Made by a program: the position numbers and the translations under genes | Origin: Actinomycetes bacterium | Lineage (GTDB): Bacteria; Actinomycetota; Acidimicrobiia; Acidimicrobiales; Aldehydirespiratoraceae | Assembly (NCBI GenBank): GCA_024276495.1 | Contig: JAJRXC010000003.1 | Coordinates: 1-64,000, forward strand | Direction: 5' to 3' | Length of the DNA: 64,000 nt | Notes under the pieces: generated by a model | Seen by the model: the letters and a program-made list of their open reading frames with translations, nothing else | What the model was told of the DNA's origin: nothing | Databases searched by the model: none | Shown: one piece after another, positions 1 through 8,925 of the stretch | How positions within the stretch are numbered: position 1 is the stretch's first letter | Layout of the letters: each line of letters begins with the position of its first letter

Positions 1-681
1 CCGGCCAAGGTGCAGTCGGCCCTCCTCGAGGTGATGGGCGAACACCAGGTCACGATCGGCGGTCAAACCCACCGGGTACCGTCGCCGTTCCTCGTCCTGG
101 CCACGCAGAACCCGATCGAGTCGGAAGGGGTCTACGCCCTGCCCGAGGCCCAGCGTGACCGCTTCTTGATGAAGGTCGTCATCGACTATCCGACGCCGAT
201 GGAGGAGCTGGAGATCGTGCGCCGGATGGGCGTCGATCCGCCGACGGCGGCCCAGGTCCTCGACCCGATGTCGATCCTTGCCCTGCAGAAGCAGGCCGAC
301 GAGGTCATCGTGGATCAGGGCACGCTCGACTATGCCGTCAACCTGGTCATCGCCACCCGCGACCCGGCGAACCACGGCCTGCCCGACCTCGCCGAGATGA
401 TCGATTACGGCGCCAGCCCCCGGGCCACCCTCGGCCTGGTCGCCGCCGGACGGGCGATGGCTCTCCTGCGCGGTCGCGACTACGCGGTACCCCAGGACAT
501 CTTCGACATCGCCCCCGACGTGTTGCGGCATCGCCTCGTCTTGTCCTACGAGGCGCTCGCCGCGGAGCTCGACGTCGAACAGGTGCTGATCCGCATCCTC
601 TCGACCATTCCCGCTCCGATGGTCTCGCCGACGACCCAGGACCCGGGCCGGCTCGCCGATGCCGCGTACCACCCCGGATGA
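1..681 (+). CDS. MoxR-family AAA ATPase, 3' part
   Basis: The reading frame is open from the first base, so this is the C-terminal ~226 residues of a gene starting upstream. It begins inside the Walker B/helix region (PAKVQSALLEVM), continues through sensor 1 (VLATQNPIE), the conserved YALPEAQRDRF segment with its arginines, and a helical lid domain. MoxR ATPases act as chaperones that mature or activate metalloenzymes or secreted complexes together with VWA proteins. The stop overlaps the next ATG by 4 bp (ATGA), and a DUF58 gene and a VWA gene follow, which is the standard MoxR operon order. The family is certain; the client protein is not visible. Confidence 0.93.
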   Translation, partial: PAKVQSALLEVMGEHQVTIGGQTHRVPSPFLVLATQNPIESEGVYALPEAQRDRFLMKVVIDYPTPMEELEIVRRMGVDPPTAAQVLDPMSILALQKQADEVIVDQGTLDYAVNLVIATRDPANHGLPDLAEMIDYGASPRATLGLVAAGRAMALLRGRDYAVPQDIFDIAPDVLRHRLVLSYEALAAELDVEQVLIRILSTIPAPMVSPTTQDPGRLADAAYHPG

Positions 682-1613
682 GCTCCGCGCCGTCCTCTCC
701 TCGCTCGGGGAACGAGCTCGCCGCGACCCGCACCCGTGAAGTGCTGCGCCGCCTCGAGCTCGACGTCACCCGTCGCCTCGATGGCCTGCTCCAGGGCGAC
801 TATCGCGGCCTGGTCCCCGGGCTCGGTTCCGAGCCGGGCGAGACCCGGGCGTACACCGCCGGCGACGACGTTCGGCGGATGGACTGGAACGTGACAGCGC
901 GGACCAACAGCCCCCACATCCGCGATTCGATCGCGGATCGCGAGCTGGAGACGACCGTCGTCGTCGACCTCGCGCCCAGCCTCGACTTCGGCACGTCGCA
1001 GCACACCAAGGCCGACCTCGCGATCGCCGCCGTCGCTGCCGTGGGCCTCCTGACCGACCGGGGCGGGAATCGACTGGGAGCGATCATCAACGACGGCGCC
1101 CGCCTGCGTGAGATCCGGCCCGGCTCCGGTCGCCGGCACCTGATGGCGATCCTCCACCGGCTGGCGACCACCGAACCGCAGCGGGGCGACGAGTCCCTCG
1201 GCGAGGCGCTGCACCGGCTCGCGGGCCCCGGCCACCGGGGCGGCCTCGCCGTCGTCGTCTCGGACCTGCTCGTCTCCGGCTGGGCCGATTCGCTGCGTTC
1301 GGTGACGCTGCGCCACGAGACCCTGGTGATCGAGGTGGTGGATCCCCGCGAGCTCGAGCTCCCCAGGGTCGGTCTGATCGAGCTCGCCGACCGTCGCACC
1401 GGCCGGGTCGTCGAGGTCGACACCCGCAAGAGGTCGGTGCGTGAGCGCTACGCGGAGGCCGGACGGCAACGCCTGGCCGAACACGCCCGCGCGGTGCGAG
1501 CGGCTCGGGCCGAGCACCTCGTGTTGCGCACCGATCGGGACTGGGTGCTCGATCTCGCGAAGTTCGTCGATCGGCGCCGTCGCCGCCGCACGATCGCGAC
1601 GGTGGTCTCGTGA
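678..1613 (+). CDS. DUF58 domain protein of MoxR operon
   Basis: A 311-residue soluble protein. The DUF58 signature lies around residues 55-75 (YTAGDDVRRMDWNVTAR), followed by a VWA-like core containing VVVDLAPSLDFGT, where a MIDAS-like DxSxS motif is degenerate. DUF58 proteins accompany MoxR ATPases and are thought to be part of the same chaperone or assembly machine. The start overlaps the MoxR stop by 4 bp and the stop overlaps the next GTG by 4 bp, so all three genes are translationally coupled. No membrane segment is seen. Confidence 0.88.
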   Translation: MSSAPSSPRSGNELAATRTREVLRRLELDVTRRLDGLLQGDYRGLVPGLGSEPGETRAYTAGDDVRRMDWNVTARTNSPHIRDSIADRELETTVVVDLAPSLDFGTSQHTKADLAIAAVAAVGLLTDRGGNRLGAIINDGARLREIRPGSGRRHLMAILHRLATTEPQRGDESLGEALHRLAGPGHRGGLAVVVSDLLVSGWADSLRSVTLRHETLVIEVVDPRELELPRVGLIELADRRTGRVVEVDTRKRSVRERYAEAGRQRLAEHARAVRAARAEHLVLRTDRDWVLDLAKFVDRRRRRRTIATVVS

Positions 1614-2584
1614 ATCTCGAGTTCGACGATCCCTACCGGCTCCTTCTCCTTCTCGTCATCGGTGTGCTGTTGGTGGCCTATGTCGCGGTGCAGAGCCGCC
1701 GGGGGGAGTACGCCCTTCGTTTCTCCGACACGTCGCTGCTCGACACCGTCGCGCCCAAGCGGCCGGGGTGGCGGCGCCACCTCGTCGCCGTGCTCTTCCT
1801 GTCCGCCGGCGGCTTCATGATCGTCTCCTTCGCCGGGCCCTATCGCAACGAGATCCCCAATCGGGCGACCGTCGTGCTCACGATCGACACGTCGCTCTCG
1901 ATGGGCGCCGAAGATGTCGCGCCGACCCGCCTCGACGCAGCGAAGGAGGCGGCCCGGGACTTCCTGGCCGATGTGCCGGAGTCGATCGACGTCGCACTCC
2001 TGTCGTTCGACGAGTTCCCGGTCGTCCAGGTCGCGCCGACCAACGACCGTTCCAAGGTGGCCGCCGCCGTCGACGCGCTTGAGCTGGGACCGTTCACCGC
2101 CACCGGCGACGCCCTCGCGGCCTCGGTGCAGACGGTCGTCGACACGGGCCGTCCGACCCGGGACGACAACGGCGACCCGACCGCCATCATCGTGCTGTTG
2201 TCCGATGGTGCCCCGACGATCGGGCGGCCGACCGAGGACGCCATCGCCGATGCGGTCGCCGCCGACATCGCGGTGACCACCGTCGCCCTCGGTACGCCGT
2301 TCGGCGAGGTCGAGCTCGAGGACCCCGACGCCCCCGGCAACTTCTTCACGGAGCCGGTGCCCGTCGACGAGGCCACCCTGGAGAACGTGGCGCTGGCCAC
2401 CGGTGGCGAGTTCTTCAGCACCGACTCGTTCACCGACCTCGCCGCTGTCTATCGCGACATCGGCACCACCCTCGGAGAGGAACCCGTCCGCCGCGACGTC
2501 GACGACTGGTTCATCGGGTTCGCCCTGCTCGCCGCCGGCGTAACCGCAACGCTCAGCCTCCTCTGGTTCCAACGACTCCCCTGA
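1610..2584 (+). CDS. Membrane-anchored VWA (BatA-like) protein
   Basis: 324 residues from a GTG start that overlaps the previous stop. A hydrophobic segment at residues ~8-22 and another near 62-80 precede a VWA domain with an intact MIDAS motif (TIDTSLSMG). A final hydrophobic segment near residue 300 suggests the domain sits between membrane anchors, as in BatA/BatB proteins. Third gene of the MoxR-DUF58-VWA unit. The role in metal-dependent protein assembly or envelope stress is inferred from the family; no substrate gene is adjacent, since the following genes are on the other strand. Confidence 0.88.
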   Translation: MNLEFDDPYRLLLLLVIGVLLVAYVAVQSRRGEYALRFSDTSLLDTVAPKRPGWRRHLVAVLFLSAGGFMIVSFAGPYRNEIPNRATVVLTIDTSLSMGAEDVAPTRLDAAKEAARDFLADVPESIDVALLSFDEFPVVQVAPTNDRSKVAAAVDALELGPFTATGDALAASVQTVVDTGRPTRDDNGDPTAIIVLLSDGAPTIGRPTEDAIADAVAADIAVTTVALGTPFGEVELEDPDAPGNFFTEPVPVDEATLENVALATGGEFFSTDSFTDLAAVYRDIGTTLGEEPVRRDVDDWFIGFALLAAGVTATLSLLWFQRLP

Positions 2585-2618
2585 GGGGACCAACGCGGCG
2601 CCGGGGCTTCTGTTCCGC

Positions 2619-3788
2619 CTACTTCTCCGACGCGACCACCCACATCGCGAAGTACTGGGCACCGCCGCCGTAGGCATGACCGAACGCGATGCGGGCACCG
2701 TCGACCTGGTGCTCGCCGGCCTCCCCCATCACCTGGAGGGCGGCTTCGGCGAAGCGGATCATGCCCGACGCGCCGATCGCGTTCGACGAGAGCACGCCGC
2801 CCGAACAGTTGACGGGGAGGTCGCCGCCGACGTGGTTGGTGGAGCCGTCTTCGACCATGCGCCAGCCCTTGCCCTTCTCGGCGAACCCGAGGGACTCGAG
2901 CCACATGGGTTCGTACCAGGAGAAGGGCACGTACATCTCCACGACGTCGATCTCCCTGCGCCGGTCGTGGATGCCGGCCTGGGCGAAGACGTCGTCGGCA
3001 CACTGCTCGCTGGCAGCAGGCGACACCATGTTGCGTCCGCCGTAGGAGTTGGACTCCGATCGCATCGCGGTGCCCTTGATCCAGGCAACGGGACCGTCGT
3101 GGGCGTCACCCCCGACCTCGTTGGTCATCACCATCGCGCACGCGCCGTCGGAGGACGGACAGGTCTCGGAGTAGCGGATCGGGTCCCACAGCATCGGCGA
3201 TTCCACGACCTGGTCGAAGGTCAGGTCGGGCTGGTGCAGATGAGCGTAGGGATTCTTCAGGGCGTGTTGTCGGTCCTTGAAGGCGACCATGCAACCGATG
3301 AGCTCCGGTGCGTCGGACATGGCCATGTACCGGCGCATGATCGGCGAGAAGTAGCCGCCGGCGCCGGCGTTCACGGAAGTCGTGAACGGCATCGGCAGCG
3401 ACAGAGCCCACATCGCGTTGGACTCGGACTGCTTTTCCCAGGCAATCGTCAGCACCGTCTCGTGCACGCGTCCCTGCACCATCGACGCCGCGACACACGC
3501 GGTGGACCCACCGACGGACCCTGCGGTGTGCACCCGCATGATCGGCTTGCCGACACAGCCCAGCGCCTCGGCCAGATACAACTCGGGCATCATCACACCC
3601 TCGAAGAAGTCGGGGGCCTTGCCCATCACGACCGCATCGATGTCGTCCCAGGTCTTCCCGGCCATCTCCAGTGCCCGATACGCGGCCTCGCGCAGGAGCC
3701 CGGCCATGGAGACGTCGCCCCGCGTCGAGGCGTACTTCGTCTGGCCGACCCCGATGACGGCGGTCCGCTCCTTGCCCGCGACCGTCAT
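2619..3788 (-). CDS. Thiolase-superfamily protein, Ltp2/SCP-x-like, module 1
   Basis: 389 residues with a full thiolase fold (N-terminal AVIGVGQTKY, C-terminal GHAYGGGAQYFAMWV). The thiolase catalytic residues are replaced. The nucleophile Cys region reads VHTAGSVGG (Gly where Cys is expected, ~90), the GHP histidine is Asn in NCSGGVLSSNAIGASG, and the C-terminal catalytic Cys is Tyr in HAYGGG. Lack of the Cys residues with conserved tyrosines resembles Ltp2-type retro-aldolases of steroid side-chain breakdown, which work with DUF35 partners. ATG at 3788 is chosen; a GTG at 3794 would overlap the upstream stop. Last gene of a four-gene operon; paralogue at 16337-17494. Claisen thiolase activity seems unlikely; aldolase is an inference. 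Confidence 0.85.
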   Translation of the reverse strand: MTVAGKERTAVIGVGQTKYASTRGDVSMAGLLREAAYRALEMAGKTWDDIDAVVMGKAPDFFEGVMMPELYLAEALGCVGKPIMRVHTAGSVGGSTACVAASMVQGRVHETVLTIAWEKQSESNAMWALSLPMPFTTSVNAGAGGYFSPIMRRYMAMSDAPELIGCMVAFKDRQHALKNPYAHLHQPDLTFDQVVESPMLWDPIRYSETCPSSDGACAMVMTNEVGGDAHDGPVAWIKGTAMRSESNSYGGRNMVSPAASEQCADDVFAQAGIHDRRREIDVVEMYVPFSWYEPMWLESLGFAEKGKGWRMVEDGSTNHVGGDLPVNCSGGVLSSNAIGASGMIRFAEAALQVMGEAGEHQVDGARIAFGHAYGGGAQYFAMWVVASEK

Positions 3789-3790
3789 GA

Positions 3791-4843
3791 TCACTCCCCC
3801 TCGAGTACGGCGACGAGGTTCTGTTGCAGGCACGGGCCGGCGGTGGCGTGCGCCACGGCCCGATCCCCGTCGCCACGGGCGATGCGCTCGAAGGCCTCGC
3901 CGAAGCGGATCAGCCCGGCCGCCATCATCGTGTGGGCCGCGAGCGCCCCGCCCGACGGGTTGACGACCACGCCGTCGTCCAACCCCAACGCCTCGATCAG
4001 CACCGCCTCCGACGTCGTGAACGGAGCATGCAGCTCGGCGAAATCGACCGTGTCGGCGCCGACACCGGCCTTCTCCCCCGCGATCCGTGCCGACATGGCG
4101 GCGGTCAGATCCCGCACACCGAGGGTGTGGGCATCGATGCGGTGATCGATGGCGCGGATCCACACCGGCCGATCGCAGAGCTCCCGCGCCCGATCGCCCG
4201 CGGCCAACACCATCGCGCAGCCGCCGTCGGCCGACGCCGGGATGTCCGAGGGCCGCAACGGATCGGCGAGGTACTCCTCGGCGAGGATCTCGTCGACGGA
4301 CTTCTCGGCGCGCCGCACCGCGTGGGGGTTGGATGCCGCGTGGGCCCGCGACCGCGAGGCGATCTCGGCCAGCCGACGCTCGGACACGGTGCCCGACTCC
4401 AGCAGGAGACGCGCGGCGAGGCCCTCGACGGCGAAGGCGTCGGGCCACAGCGGGGCCACGTAGTAGGGGTCCATCTGGGTGGCGAGCACGTCGCGCAACG
4501 ATCCCGGCGACGACTTGCCGTAGGAGTAGACGAACGCGGTGTCGACATCGCCGCACTGGAGCTTCACCCACGCCTCGTAGAGCGCCCACGCCCCGTCCTG
4601 TTCCACATGGCTCTCGCTGATCGGGGGGACCGGGCCGGTGCCGTCGATCGTCGAGACGAACGAGAACGCCTGACCGGCGAGGAAATCCGACGACCCCGAG
4701 CAGGTGAATCCCATGTCCTGCTGGGTCAGGCCCACCGCGTCTTTGGCCTGCACCATCAATGGCACCATGAACTCGACCTCGGACTCGTCGGGAATCGCCG
4801 CTTGCTGACGCTGGGCGAACGAACAGATCGCGATGTCTCTCAC
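3791..4843 (-). CDS. Thiolase-like partner protein, module 1
   Basis: 350 residues, a divergent thiolase-fold protein. The segment where the nucleophilic Cys should be reads ESHVEQDGAWAL, so that Cys is absent. The C-terminal half keeps NPSGGALAAH, with a His where the GHP His would lie, and ends with HATAGPCLQQN. It probably forms a hetero-oligomer with the product of the next gene (2619-3788), as seen for paired thiolase-like and DUF35 proteins. The start overlaps the DUF35 stop at 4840 by 4 bp. It has a paralogue at 17496-18575 in the same gene order. Catalytic competence is doubtful from sequence. Confidence 0.8.
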   Translation of the reverse strand: MRDIAICSFAQRQQAAIPDESEVEFMVPLMVQAKDAVGLTQQDMGFTCSGSSDFLAGQAFSFVSTIDGTGPVPPISESHVEQDGAWALYEAWVKLQCGDVDTAFVYSYGKSSPGSLRDVLATQMDPYYVAPLWPDAFAVEGLAARLLLESGTVSERRLAEIASRSRAHAASNPHAVRRAEKSVDEILAEEYLADPLRPSDIPASADGGCAMVLAAGDRARELCDRPVWIRAIDHRIDAHTLGVRDLTAAMSARIAGEKAGVGADTVDFAELHAPFTTSEAVLIEALGLDDGVVVNPSGGALAAHTMMAAGLIRFGEAFERIARGDGDRAVAHATAGPCLQQNLVAVLEGE

Positions 4844-5418
4844 TGGAGATCCCCCGGTCGGCCGATCGTCTCGATGTCGGAGATCTCCACATCGGGCTCA
4901 CCGCTCGGTTCCCAACCGAGGATGTTGGTGGCCGACTTCTCGAGCTCGTCGTCGGGCTTCCACACAGCCTTCACCCGCATACCCATCCGCACCGACTCCG
5001 GTTCGCAGTTGATGACGAGCCCCATGAATCCCACCGACGCGCCATCGAGCACGATCCACGCCGAGCAGTAGGGCGGCTCGAGATCGGGCCGGGTCGCGAT
5101 CGGCACCCGGGTGATGTTGAACGACTCGACATAGCCGACGTCGGGCAACTCGACCGGGCCCACGGTCGGAATCCCGGCCATGGGACTGACCCCCCGAGGG
5201 GGGACGAAGACCTGGCCCGTGCGCGGACAACGTTCGGCGACGATCCTCTTCTCCGCCATGCCCCGCAGGTAGGCCGACAGGGCGCGGCCCGGCGTGTACG
5301 TGTACTCGATCCGGATTGGCGTACGCACGCGCTGCACCATCTCGACGTCGGCGATCGACGCGGGCGCGGTCACCTCGACGCCGAGGCCGACCGGAGTGCT
5401 GTCGGGGTCCACCGGCAT
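4840..5418 (-). CDS. DUF35 OB-fold protein (C-terminal-type half), module 1
   Basis: 192 residues. It begins with a linker, then the DUF35 pattern of an N-terminal helix (GRALSAYLRGMAEKRIVAERC), a rubredoxin-like knuckle reduced to a single Cys, and an OB fold (SAWIVLDGASVGFMGLV through MRVKAVW). DUF35 proteins bind thiolase or aldolase partners and position acyl-CoA substrates. The zinc-ribbon CxxC pairs are missing, so zinc binding is unlikely. It matches the C-terminal half of the fused protein at 18575-19594. Start overlaps the upstream DUF35 stop by one base (TGATG), end overlaps the next gene. Confidence 0.83.
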   Translation of the reverse strand: MPVDPDSTPVGLGVEVTAPASIADVEMVQRVRTPIRIEYTYTPGRALSAYLRGMAEKRIVAERCPRTGQVFVPPRGVSPMAGIPTVGPVELPDVGYVESFNITRVPIATRPDLEPPYCSAWIVLDGASVGFMGLVINCEPESVRMGMRVKAVWKPDDELEKSATNILGWEPSGEPDVEISDIETIGRPGDLQ

Positions 5419-5879
5419 CAGAAGCCCTTCCCGTCCACTGAGCCGAGCGGCACGAAGCCTTCGATGTCGGCGATGTGGCCCTCTCGTTCGTCACGCCAGC
5501 GGATCTCGACCCGCATGCCCGTCGACATGGCGGCCGGCGAGTCGACCAGGACCGCGTGCAGCATGGGCGTGTCGGCACCGTCGAGGGTGATCAGCGCCCA
5601 GGCGAAGTTCCGCTCGAAGGGCTGTTGGGCTCGCGGCGCACCGTTCCAGCTCCACGAGGTGACCGTGCCGGTCGACGCGACCTCCACCATCTCACCGAGC
5701 GCCGTCGCGGTGATCGGGTCGTATTCGAGCGGCGGACACAGCACTGTCCCGTCGGGTCGCCTCACGCCGAGGACCACACCTTCTCGCAGACCGGTGAGGA
5801 ACGCGCCCACGACCGGACCCGTCGTGCGGGTGAAGGGATACTCGAGCACCAGCGGCGCCGTGAGCACGTCGTCGGCCAT
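5418..5879 (-). CDS. DUF35 OB-fold protein (N-terminal-type half), module 1
   Basis: 153 residues. Opens with LEYPFTRTTGPVVGAFLTGL, the DUF35 helix, followed by a degenerate zinc knuckle (single Cys in TVLCPPLEYD) and an OB fold (FAWALITLDGADTPMLH...MRVEIRW). It matches the N-terminal half of the fused DUF35 protein in module 2 nearly motif by motif (YPYTRTTGPIIGPFLTGL, LDGADTTMLHAV). First gene of the four-gene operon. It presumably forms a heterodimer with the next DUF35 protein and docks on the thiolase-like pair. Function is inferred from the family. Confidence 0.83.
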   Translation of the reverse strand: MADDVLTAPLVLEYPFTRTTGPVVGAFLTGLREGVVLGVRRPDGTVLCPPLEYDPITATALGEMVEVASTGTVTSWSWNGAPRAQQPFERNFAWALITLDGADTPMLHAVLVDSPAAMSTGMRVEIRWRDEREGHIADIEGFVPLGSVDGKGF

Positions 5880-5965
5880 GGGTTCTCCTGCCTCGATCGA
5901 ACGGCGGCGAACCTACTCGCACTCGTACCGGTCGAGCACGTCGCGAACGGGCGCGACCGTGCCGG

Positions 5966-7651
5966 TCAGCGATCGAAACGCCGGATGACCCTGCCCGATC
6001 GAGTACCGGTGTGCACGCCATCCTCGGCGATCACCCGGCCGTTGACGAGTGTCGCCGCGTACCCCTCCGACTCCACGATGAAACGCCCGGTCCCGCCCGG
6101 GAAGTCGTGGACATAGTCGGGATAGCACGAGGCGAGCCGCTCGATGTCGAACACGTTGATGTCGGCGTACCAGCCCTCGGCGAGCCGGCCCCGTTCGGGC
6201 AAACCGATCAGCTCGGCCGGCTTCGAGGTGAGTCGCCGGATCGCTTCGGGCAACGAGAACGCGCCGCGGTCGCGCGCCCAGTGCGACAAGAAGAAGGTGG
6301 ACGAGTCGGCGTCGCAGATCTGGCCGACATGGGCACCGGCGTCGCCGAGCCCGGGAGAGACGTGATCGAGTTGCAGATAGCCGGCCAGACTGTCGGCGGC
6401 CCGATTGAAGAACCAGACGTTGCAGAGCTCACGGCCGTCGCTCTCGAGCAGCCGATCGACGAGCAACTCCACCGGATGCACACCCGCGGTCTCGGCCAGC
6501 GCGGCCAGCGAGCGCTCCCGGTGGGTTTCGACCTGATAGTCGGGAAACTCGCCGAGCCCCAACGGATGGATGTGGATCGGGTCGTACCAGGTCCCGGCCG
6601 CGACGCCCTCCTCGATCAGTTCCGCCCTCGTCGCGTCGTCGCGCAACGCGGCGATGCGGGAGGCGAGGTCCGGGAGATCGCTGAGCCGTTTCCAAGCCGG
6701 CGAGGACACCGGCATCATCTGACGCAGCCCGACCAGCACGCCACCGGGACGGGTCTGACACAGCGCCGAGACCTGCCGACCCTTCGCCTCCTGTCCACGG
6801 AAATAAGCATCCTGGCGGTCGACCACCGCCGGCGCGGCATCACCGACACCGCCGCTGAAGATCACGTTCGTTCCCGTGTCGGCGACCGCATCGATGAGCC
6901 GGAACTCCTCTGCGGCGCGAGAACCCATGTCGAACACGCCCTGGAACAGGCCGCCCCCGGCGGCCTGCATCGCCTCGCCGATGGCGACGTACTCGTCGAT
7001 CGGCGCATGGGTCCCGGGCACATGACGACCGTCGGGTACCTTGTGCAGCAAGATCCGCGAGGTCGAGAAACCGACCGCGCCGTCGGCCACGGCCTGACCG
7101 GCGATCTCGGCCATCTCCGAACGCTCCGCGCCGGTCGGCGCCTCATCGGTCAGCGAGCGCTCACCCATGACGTGGTAGCGGACCGCACAGTGGCCCACCA
7201 GCCCCACGATGTTGAGGGCGGGCCGCATCTGCTCGACCGCGTCGAGATAGTCGCCGTAGGTCGACCAGTTCCAGGGCAACCCTCCGAGGATGGCGTCTTT
7301 GGGGATGTCCTCGACCGACTCCATCATCTCGGCCAGGTACTCGCGGTTGTCGGGAGACACGGGGGCAAACGTGACCCCGCAGTTCCCGATCATCGCGGTG
7401 GTGATGCCGTGCCAGCTGGCCGATGTCATCATCGGGTCCCAGCCGATCTGGGCGTCGAGATGGGTGTGGAGATCGACGAATCCGGGCGAGACGATCTTGC
7501 CGGAGGCGTCGATCTCCCGATCGGCGGCCGCGTTCGCGAGGTCGCCGATCCCGGTGATGCGATCACCATCCACGGCGACATCGGCTCGCTCGGGTTCGGT
7601 CCCGGTTCCGTCGATGACGGTGCCGCCGCGGATGATCAGATCGTGTGCCAT
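5966..7651 (-). CDS. D-aminoacylase-like amidohydrolase
   Basis: 561 residues, amidohydrolase superfamily, N-acyl-D-amino-acid deacylase branch. Visible are the N-terminal beta-sandwich start (MAHDLIIRGGTVIDGTG), the metal motif DLHTHLDAQIGWDP, the family signature GITTAMIGNCGVTFAPV and the late GDAGAHVGQICDAD. The family hydrolyses amide bonds using zinc. Its place 86 bp upstream of the thiolase/DUF35 operon, repeated in module 2 (20794-22530), suggests a shared pathway, for example deconjugation of an N-acyl compound. The substrate cannot be named from sequence. Confidence 0.85.
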   Translation of the reverse strand: MAHDLIIRGGTVIDGTGTEPERADVAVDGDRITGIGDLANAAADREIDASGKIVSPGFVDLHTHLDAQIGWDPMMTSASWHGITTAMIGNCGVTFAPVSPDNREYLAEMMESVEDIPKDAILGGLPWNWSTYGDYLDAVEQMRPALNIVGLVGHCAVRYHVMGERSLTDEAPTGAERSEMAEIAGQAVADGAVGFSTSRILLHKVPDGRHVPGTHAPIDEYVAIGEAMQAAGGGLFQGVFDMGSRAAEEFRLIDAVADTGTNVIFSGGVGDAAPAVVDRQDAYFRGQEAKGRQVSALCQTRPGGVLVGLRQMMPVSSPAWKRLSDLPDLASRIAALRDDATRAELIEEGVAAGTWYDPIHIHPLGLGEFPDYQVETHRERSLAALAETAGVHPVELLVDRLLESDGRELCNVWFFNRAADSLAGYLQLDHVSPGLGDAGAHVGQICDADSSTFFLSHWARDRGAFSLPEAIRRLTSKPAELIGLPERGRLAEGWYADINVFDIERLASCYPDYVHDFPGGTGRFIVESEGYAATLVNGRVIAEDGVHTGTRSGRVIRRFDR

Positions 7652-7701
7652 GTGGTCCCCCTCGGTTCGACGTTAGTCAGCCGGAGGGAGGCGACGGAAA
7701 A

Positions 7702-8226
7702 TCAACCGAAGGCGTCGAGCCCACAGCTCGACATCGCCTCGCCGATGACGGCGAAGAAGTCTGTCGGCTGCTCACCGATCAGACCGCCGACGAAGAAGTT
7801 CTTCAGGGTGTCCTCGTCGAAGGCACCGGCGAGACACGCTGTCTGTTCGTCGGTCATGCCGTCGACCGCCAGATCGTCGGCGAAGGACCCGGCAGGATCC
7901 ATGCAGTCGAACATCTTGTCGATGATGAGCCTCGCCTCGTCCTCGGTCCATGAGTACTCGTCGAGGTCACCGACGTTCTCGGCCGTCACACCGAGCTCGG
8001 CGAGCCGCGAGCCACCGATTCCTCCCACAACACCGCCGGCGAAGCACTCGGCCTCGCCCCGGTCGGCGGTCAAGCCGTCGCCCTCGGCGAGTATGTCGTC
8101 GACGACGGCCTGCACCAGCGGATCATCGGCCGGGGCCGTGCTGCCACCGCTGCTGTCGTTGCCGCACGCCGCGGCGATCAGCGCCATTCCGAGTCCGAGT
8201 GCCACCACTTTGATCAGTCGTTTCAT
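7702..8226 (-). CDS. Predicted lipoprotein, unknown
   Basis: 174 residues. A positively charged N-terminus and hydrophobic h-region lead into a lipobox (LIAAAC at ~16-21), then a Gly/Ser/Ala spacer. The mature part is acidic and helical with about five cysteines (ECFAG, FDCMD, TACLA, SSCGLDAF), suggesting disulfides outside the membrane. No family is recognised. It lies between the amidohydrolase and the TetR regulator on the same strand with short gaps, so it may be cotranscribed. Confidence 0.7.
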   Translation of the reverse strand: MKRLIKVVALGLGMALIAAACGNDSSGGSTAPADDPLVQAVVDDILAEGDGLTADRGEAECFAGGVVGGIGGSRLAELGVTAENVGDLDEYSWTEDEARLIIDKMFDCMDPAGSFADDLAVDGMTDEQTACLAGAFDEDTLKNFFVGGLIGEQPTDFFAVIGEAMSSCGLDAFG

Positions 8227-8316
8227 GCCATTCCCTCTCGCCGTTGCGATCGTTGAGGCCCAAGAATGCCCCGTCCGAGCGGCCGAGTGGGTGACCCACC
8301 CCGGCGCGCCGGGAAC

Positions 8317-8925
8317 TCAGTCGTCGTCGGCGAGAAACAGCGCCGCCGCGTCCTCGAGCTCGCGCACGCTCTTGTCGTAGGCGTTCCAACCGTTCTTCCA
8401 GCCGATCAATTCGGAGAACCAGATGTGTTCGAGCGACCGGATGATCTTCGTTCGCCGGTCGGCCGGATAGTCGGCGGGAAACGCGGTGCTGAGCATGCCG
8501 TCGAACGTCTTGTGCAGCGACTCCTGACAGGCGGCGACCTGGGCACCCTCGGCGACCAGACCGCCGATCAGGGCGGAGCTGACGTTGGGATTCTCCTGCA
8601 TGCCTCCGGTGGTCCGCCGCAGGAGATCGAGGACCCGCTCGAGGGTGGTCTCGCCGACGGCAGGTCGCCGTTCGACCGCGGCTTCGAGCTCGGAGATCCA
8701 TTCGTTGAGCGATTCGGCGAGAAGATGGTCCTTCGACGTGAAGTAGTGGTACACCGTGCCGAGCGCGACGCCAGCCCGGTCGGCCACGGCACGCATCTGC
8801 ACCCCTTCGTATCCGCCTTCCGCGGCCAGGTCGATCGCAGCTCGGAGCACACGACGTCGCCGCTCCGCCTGCTTCGCGGTCAACGGCTTCCCGTCGGTTC
8901 GGGTCGCACCGCGTTCGGTCGTCAT
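8317..8925 (-). CDS. TetR regulator, KstR-like
   Basis: 202 residues. The N-terminal HTH reads ERRRRVLRAAIDLAAEGGYE, then VQMRAVADRAGVALGTVYHYF, which closely resembles mycobacterial KstR, the repressor of cholesterol catabolism that responds to steroid CoA thioesters. The C-terminal ligand domain also keeps the KstR-like pattern (NPNVSSALI... HIWFSELIGW). It lies 8 kb upstream of one thiolase/DUF35 module and ~6 kb from the other. I could not find a convincing KstR box (AACnnGTT core) in the nearby promoters, so its targets are uncertain. Confidence 0.83.
   Translation of the reverse strand: MTTERGATRTDGKPLTAKQAERRRRVLRAAIDLAAEGGYEGVQMRAVADRAGVALGTVYHYFTSKDHLLAESLNEWISELEAAVERRPAVGETTLERVLDLLRRTTGGMQENPNVSSALIGGLVAEGAQVAACQESLHKTFDGMLSTAFPADYPADRRTKIIRSLEHIWFSELIGWKNGWNAYDKSVRELEDAAALFLADDD

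Noticed and set aside
2619-4901. One 760-residue fused protein
   Set aside because: The upstream part is a shadow frame rich in Arg and Pro over the 3791-4843 gene; the thiolase starts at 3788.
6147-6160. KstR-like AACnnGTT match
   Set aside because: Inside the amidohydrolase coding region and lacking the outer bases.
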